Origin: Ophiocordyceps camponoti-saundersi (nom. inval.)
Lineage: Eukaryota; Ascomycota; Sordariomycetes; Hypocreales; Ophiocordycipitaceae
DNA length: 34,472 nucleotides
Direction of reading: 5' to 3'
Assembly (NCBI GenBank): GCA_003339415.1
Contig: PDHQ01000327.1
Span: 1,131-35,602, forward strand
Shown here in pieces: positions 31,683 through 34,472 of this stretch; position 1 is the stretch's first letter, and each line of letters opens with the position of its first letter. The notes beneath the pieces are model-generated. The model was not told the DNA's origin, ran no database searches, and saw nothing but the letters and a program-made list of their open reading frames with translations. The translations under genes and the position numbers were made by a program.

Positions 31683-31934
31683 TATATATATATATGCCTA
31701 GATACTTATATAGGCCACTAGTATAATATAGTATATCTTATATATACTGCTCGTAAGATTAACTATATATATTAGCCCGCTTTTCTTATACTTAGCAGTT
31801 TATTTCTCTTTTAATCTAAGCCTCTAAGGTACTAACTACTAATCGATAAACTTCTCTCTAGGCATTCCTCGAGCTAGTTAAGTAAAAATTATAGTTATAG
31901 CGGCCGTTATTTTCGTGCTCGGCACTAGAGGAAA

Positions 31935-32135
31935 TCTAAGATACTTAGCGCTTAGTACTAAAAAAGCTATTCCTATATCTTATATAGCGAAAGGCAGCCT
32001 TAATAAATGTGGTAATATTCCTAATATAATAACTATAATTCTGCTAGGTCTGTATAGCAAGGCTAGGGCCCTAAGAAGTAGGGCCGGCAGCGCTAACTAA
32101 CTAAGAGGGAGGCCTATAGGGTAGGCCGTATAACA
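31935..32135 (+). repeat. Direct repeat G, copy G2
   Basis: Second copy of G, about 690 bp after G1, and the less mutated of the two. It has the perfect 7-bp hairpin GGCCCTA (32067-32073), loop AGAAG, TAGGGCC (32079-32085). In G1 one pair of the stem has become a wobble or mismatch. Confidence 0.7.
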
Positions 32136-32167
32136 CTAGATACTTCCGCGCTATAATAACGCCTTTG

Positions 32168-32397
32168 CTATCCTTCCCTATTTCCCCGAATAGCTTATCG
32201 GCAGTTGCCTTAAAGTAAATAGAATCTAGCGTTTTTACTATAGTCGTACTATCGACTACCTTGCTATATTCTTTAACGCTACTAGTTATAGGCCTAAACT
32301 ACTAGTTATTCTTGCCTTCGTTAATACGTCTTCTTAAAAGTTCTGCTATAGTTCGATATAGGGTAGCCGATAAACTGAATATATAGGAACAGCTTTA
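32168..32397 (-). pseudogene. Short coding-like relic, minus strand
   Basis: The minus strand reads about 75 codons with only two stops, which are adjacent TAG codons. It contains IFSLSATLYRTIAELLRRRI and later VDSTTIVKTLDSIYFKATAD, then KLFGEIGKDS. The frame can be followed further back to about 32590 with more stops. The low stop density suggests a real but broken coding sequence. No family is recognised. Confidence 0.4.
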
Positions 32398-33044
32398 AGG
32401 ACGATTTATTAGTATATCTCGTTTCTCTTAGCGTGATTAGCTAACTAGACGACGAACCTAAAGCCGAGTTTGCTAACGATCTCTTAGTTAATGCCCGTTA
32501 TATTTACTCCGTAGTAGGCAATATTCTTTCTTAGCTATTAGAAAGATATCGATTAGTTACTATTATCCTCAGCTAAGAAGCATTTTACTTACTTAGACTT
32601 AATATTATTAAGGAATCTTACGATGCCTCGTAGCCTCGTGCTGCCCCTATAGCCTCGTCCTAATATATATACGGCTTGCCCGAGTTATAAGGACCCTTTA
32701 TACGAGATCTTTCTTATCTTATAACTCCCTACTTTACCTTTTATATTCCTTATTTATTACTTTATACGTTCGAATAGGTATTTAGTCTTTAGATATCTAC
32801 CCTCTTCGTACGTTACGTACGAGAGGGCATCGCGATAATAAGTACACTCCTTTTTAGGATCCCTCGATACTAGTATCGGATAGCCTATCTAATAGATATA
32901 TCTTTAATCTCGTCGGTATAATCGCGCTTATTAGAGCGCTATTACTATAGAAGGTAACGAATAAGTATAATAATTTTATACCTATAATAATAAAGAAGCT
33001 AACTTAGCTGCCGAGCTATAGGGATAAAGAAGAAGAGGCCTCCT

Positions 33045-33312
33045 AGTTTCGCGGGAGTAATAGGCACTCCTACCTATATACACACATAGCCCTCGCAGAG
33101 AAGACCGTCTTAAGGAAGTATATAGGACTATCCGGTCCGTATAGGCCTGCAGGGACCTGCCAGGTCGTACGGGCCGGTTAGGACTGCAGGGTCCAGAAAG
33201 GTTATTTAATCTCACCTACCTAATTTAATAGATCTAATTAATTAGTATTCGCTTAGCTAGAGGGGGCTAAAGGACCTAGGAAGGGTTAGATTTATACTTA
33301 TAAGAAGGGGTC
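33045..33312 (+). repeat. Repeat H, copy H2 (well preserved)
   Basis: Partner of H1 (25548-25815), with GC-rich sequence kept, for example GCCTGCAGGGACCTGCCAGG at 33143-33162 and the nested inverted motifs around it. A 77-codon open frame on the minus strand overlaps this copy but begins with GTG and has no family features, so it is not called a gene. Confidence 0.65.
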
Positions 33313-33969
33313 GATTTCCCACCCTTAGCAAGAAGACCTAAGGTAGCCGTGAGCCCTTCTATATAAAGTTAGTCGCCGTGAGCGCATTCGGACCTAGTAA
33401 GGTAAGGCTACCTGCTACGGATTCCTTCCTCCCTTAGCCCCTTTAATTCTACGTCTTTTGAATTTCTAGGAATTATACGGAATTACCCCTTTATCCCTTT
33501 TTCCTTTTTTCTTCTTCTTTTTCCTTTCTTCGGGAGTGTCCTTTTAACCCCGCTAAACTAGCTTAGTCACGTGAGTGCCTGCCAGGTTTATCCTTAATAG
33601 TAGGCTTTGTCTATAATCACTCTTTGGCCCGACCACTTCTATAGTAAGAGAAATCTTAAATTATTCTATAGCTCCTTCTCGAAGGATCTATAGTTATACT
33701 AGGAAGCTTATTTATAAACTTATCACTTAGATAGCTTTAAAGTAACTCCTTAAATCTTATAATACTATTATAAGTTCTTATTATTAGATTCTATCTGCAA
33801 AATATCTTTATAAAATATACTATAACCTAATTTTCTATTATAAGCTATTAAGCGTATAGTCTTACTTATTATAGCGTTTAACCTTATAGGAAATTTACTT
33901 AAGTAATATTTCTATATCTTTAAAATCTAGCTAAATACCACGCCGGCATTTAGTACTAATACTAAGGTT
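33313..33969. other. Less RIP-damaged region, no gene recognised
   Basis: CA and TG are clearly more frequent than elsewhere in the window up to about 33640, after which RIP-like DNA returns. It contains a pyrimidine-rich tract (about 33485-33530) and the palindrome TCACGTGA at 33567-33574. No frame of convincing length was found. Confidence 0.4.
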
Positions 33970-34375
33970 ATAGAAACCCGTTAACTGCTCCTCTTATAAA
34001 CTATAAGATAAGCTAGGTAACTGCCCTTCTTCTCCCTTAGGGTTAAACTCGCTAACTGCTTTTCTTTCTCCTAGGCATAAACTCGTTCTCGTTTACTACT
34101 CTTCTTATCCCTAAAAGGATAAACTTATTTACTCTATTCTTATTCCCTAAGAGATAAACCCTTTTACTTATAAACCCGTTCACTCCTCTTCCTATCCCCT
34201 ATCGGATAAACCCGTTTACTTATAAACTTACCCACTCCTCTTCTTATTCCCTAAGCTATAAACCTATTTACTATTATTCTTATTCCCTAAAAGATAAACT
34301 CCCTAACTGCTTTTATCCTCTCCGGGATAAACCCGTTCACTATATTCCTTATCCCCTAGGGGTTAGGTTAAAAGC
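33970..34375 (+). repeat. Degenerate 36-bp satellite array
   Basis: About ten to eleven recognisable units with AAACCCGTTAACTGCTC-type and TTATCCC-GGATAAAC-type segments. Spacing is irregular and cores are eroded (for example CCCTATCGGATAAAC). It lies about 4 kb beyond the main array with no spacer copies in between. Confidence 0.8.
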
Positions 34376-34472
34376 GATACCTATATAAACCCCCCCCCCC
34401 TAACTCTCTATCCTTATAGCGAAAGTAGAATTAGCCCTTAGCCTTTCGGGCCGTTTTATTATTAGCCTCCGC
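34376..34472. other. Window end with run of 11 C
   Basis: Eleven C at 34390-34400 directly after the last satellite remnant, then unassigned sequence to the window edge. Confidence 0.7.

Noticed and set aside
31915..32100. 61-codon open frame on the plus strand
   Set aside because: It starts with GTG, lacks any ATG start, overlaps repeat copy G2 and shows no family feature. Short open frames of this size are expected by chance.
32982..33215. 77-codon open frame on the minus strand
   Set aside because: It starts with GTG and overlaps repeat H2, whose sister copy H1 does not keep the frame. Its openness reflects the GC-rich, less mutated sequence.

Overview
This window looks like a gene-free, transposon-filled, AT-rich block from a filamentous ascomycete (Pezizomycotina). 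The key evidence is dinucleotide bias. In the first 900 bases I count two CA and one TG, while TA is everywhere and CG is well kept. That is the footprint of repeat-induced point mutation (RIP, C to T at CpA on either strand), not of ordinary CpG decay. All recognisable reading frames are broken, almost always by TAA or TAG, which is what RIP makes from CAA, CAG and TGG. I found no intact protein gene, no tRNA and no rRNA. Genus, and whether the block is subtelomeric, pericentromeric or an internal AT isochore, cannot be decided from the sequence.

Layout. Positions 1-9200 hold two dispersed families. Family F (copies near 1-600, 5390-6439, 6530-7595 and 8150-9194) carries a minus-strand coding relic with a protein motif shared between copies. 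Family R (1180-3540, 3773-4130, an inverted piece at 4140-5200, then 18860-20300, 20315-23560 and 25975-26260) has a TATA box plus pyrimidine tract at its 5' end and a C or G homopolymer tract at fixed places. Positions 10760-13330 hold a large minus-strand coding relic. A 66-T run at 13479-13544 looks like the reversed poly(A) end of a retroelement. Positions 14911-18838 are an LTR-bracketed element: two direct repeats of about 530 bp at a near-constant offset of about 3397 bp, around a plus-strand relic of about 590 codons with no recognisable gag or pol motif.

Positions 26391-30052 are the most distinctive part: a 36-bp satellite with a self-complementary core, in seven blocks (12, 32, 5, 2, 2, 6 and 2 units), separated by a conserved spacer of about 205 bp. 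This makes a higher-order repeat. The last spacer copy has itself produced a new 31-bp tandem array. A decayed stretch of the same satellite reappears at 33970-34375. Positions 30060-33970 are more mosaic and less RIP-damaged, with duplicated segments (G1/G2, H1/H2) and short coding relics.

How it fits together: successive transposon insertions and segmental duplications were mutated by RIP. The satellite and the 32-34 kb segment are least damaged, so they are either younger, partly protected or too short or diverged to be recognised. No pathway or operon logic applies here. All coordinates of degraded repeats are approximate, because edges were found by eye.
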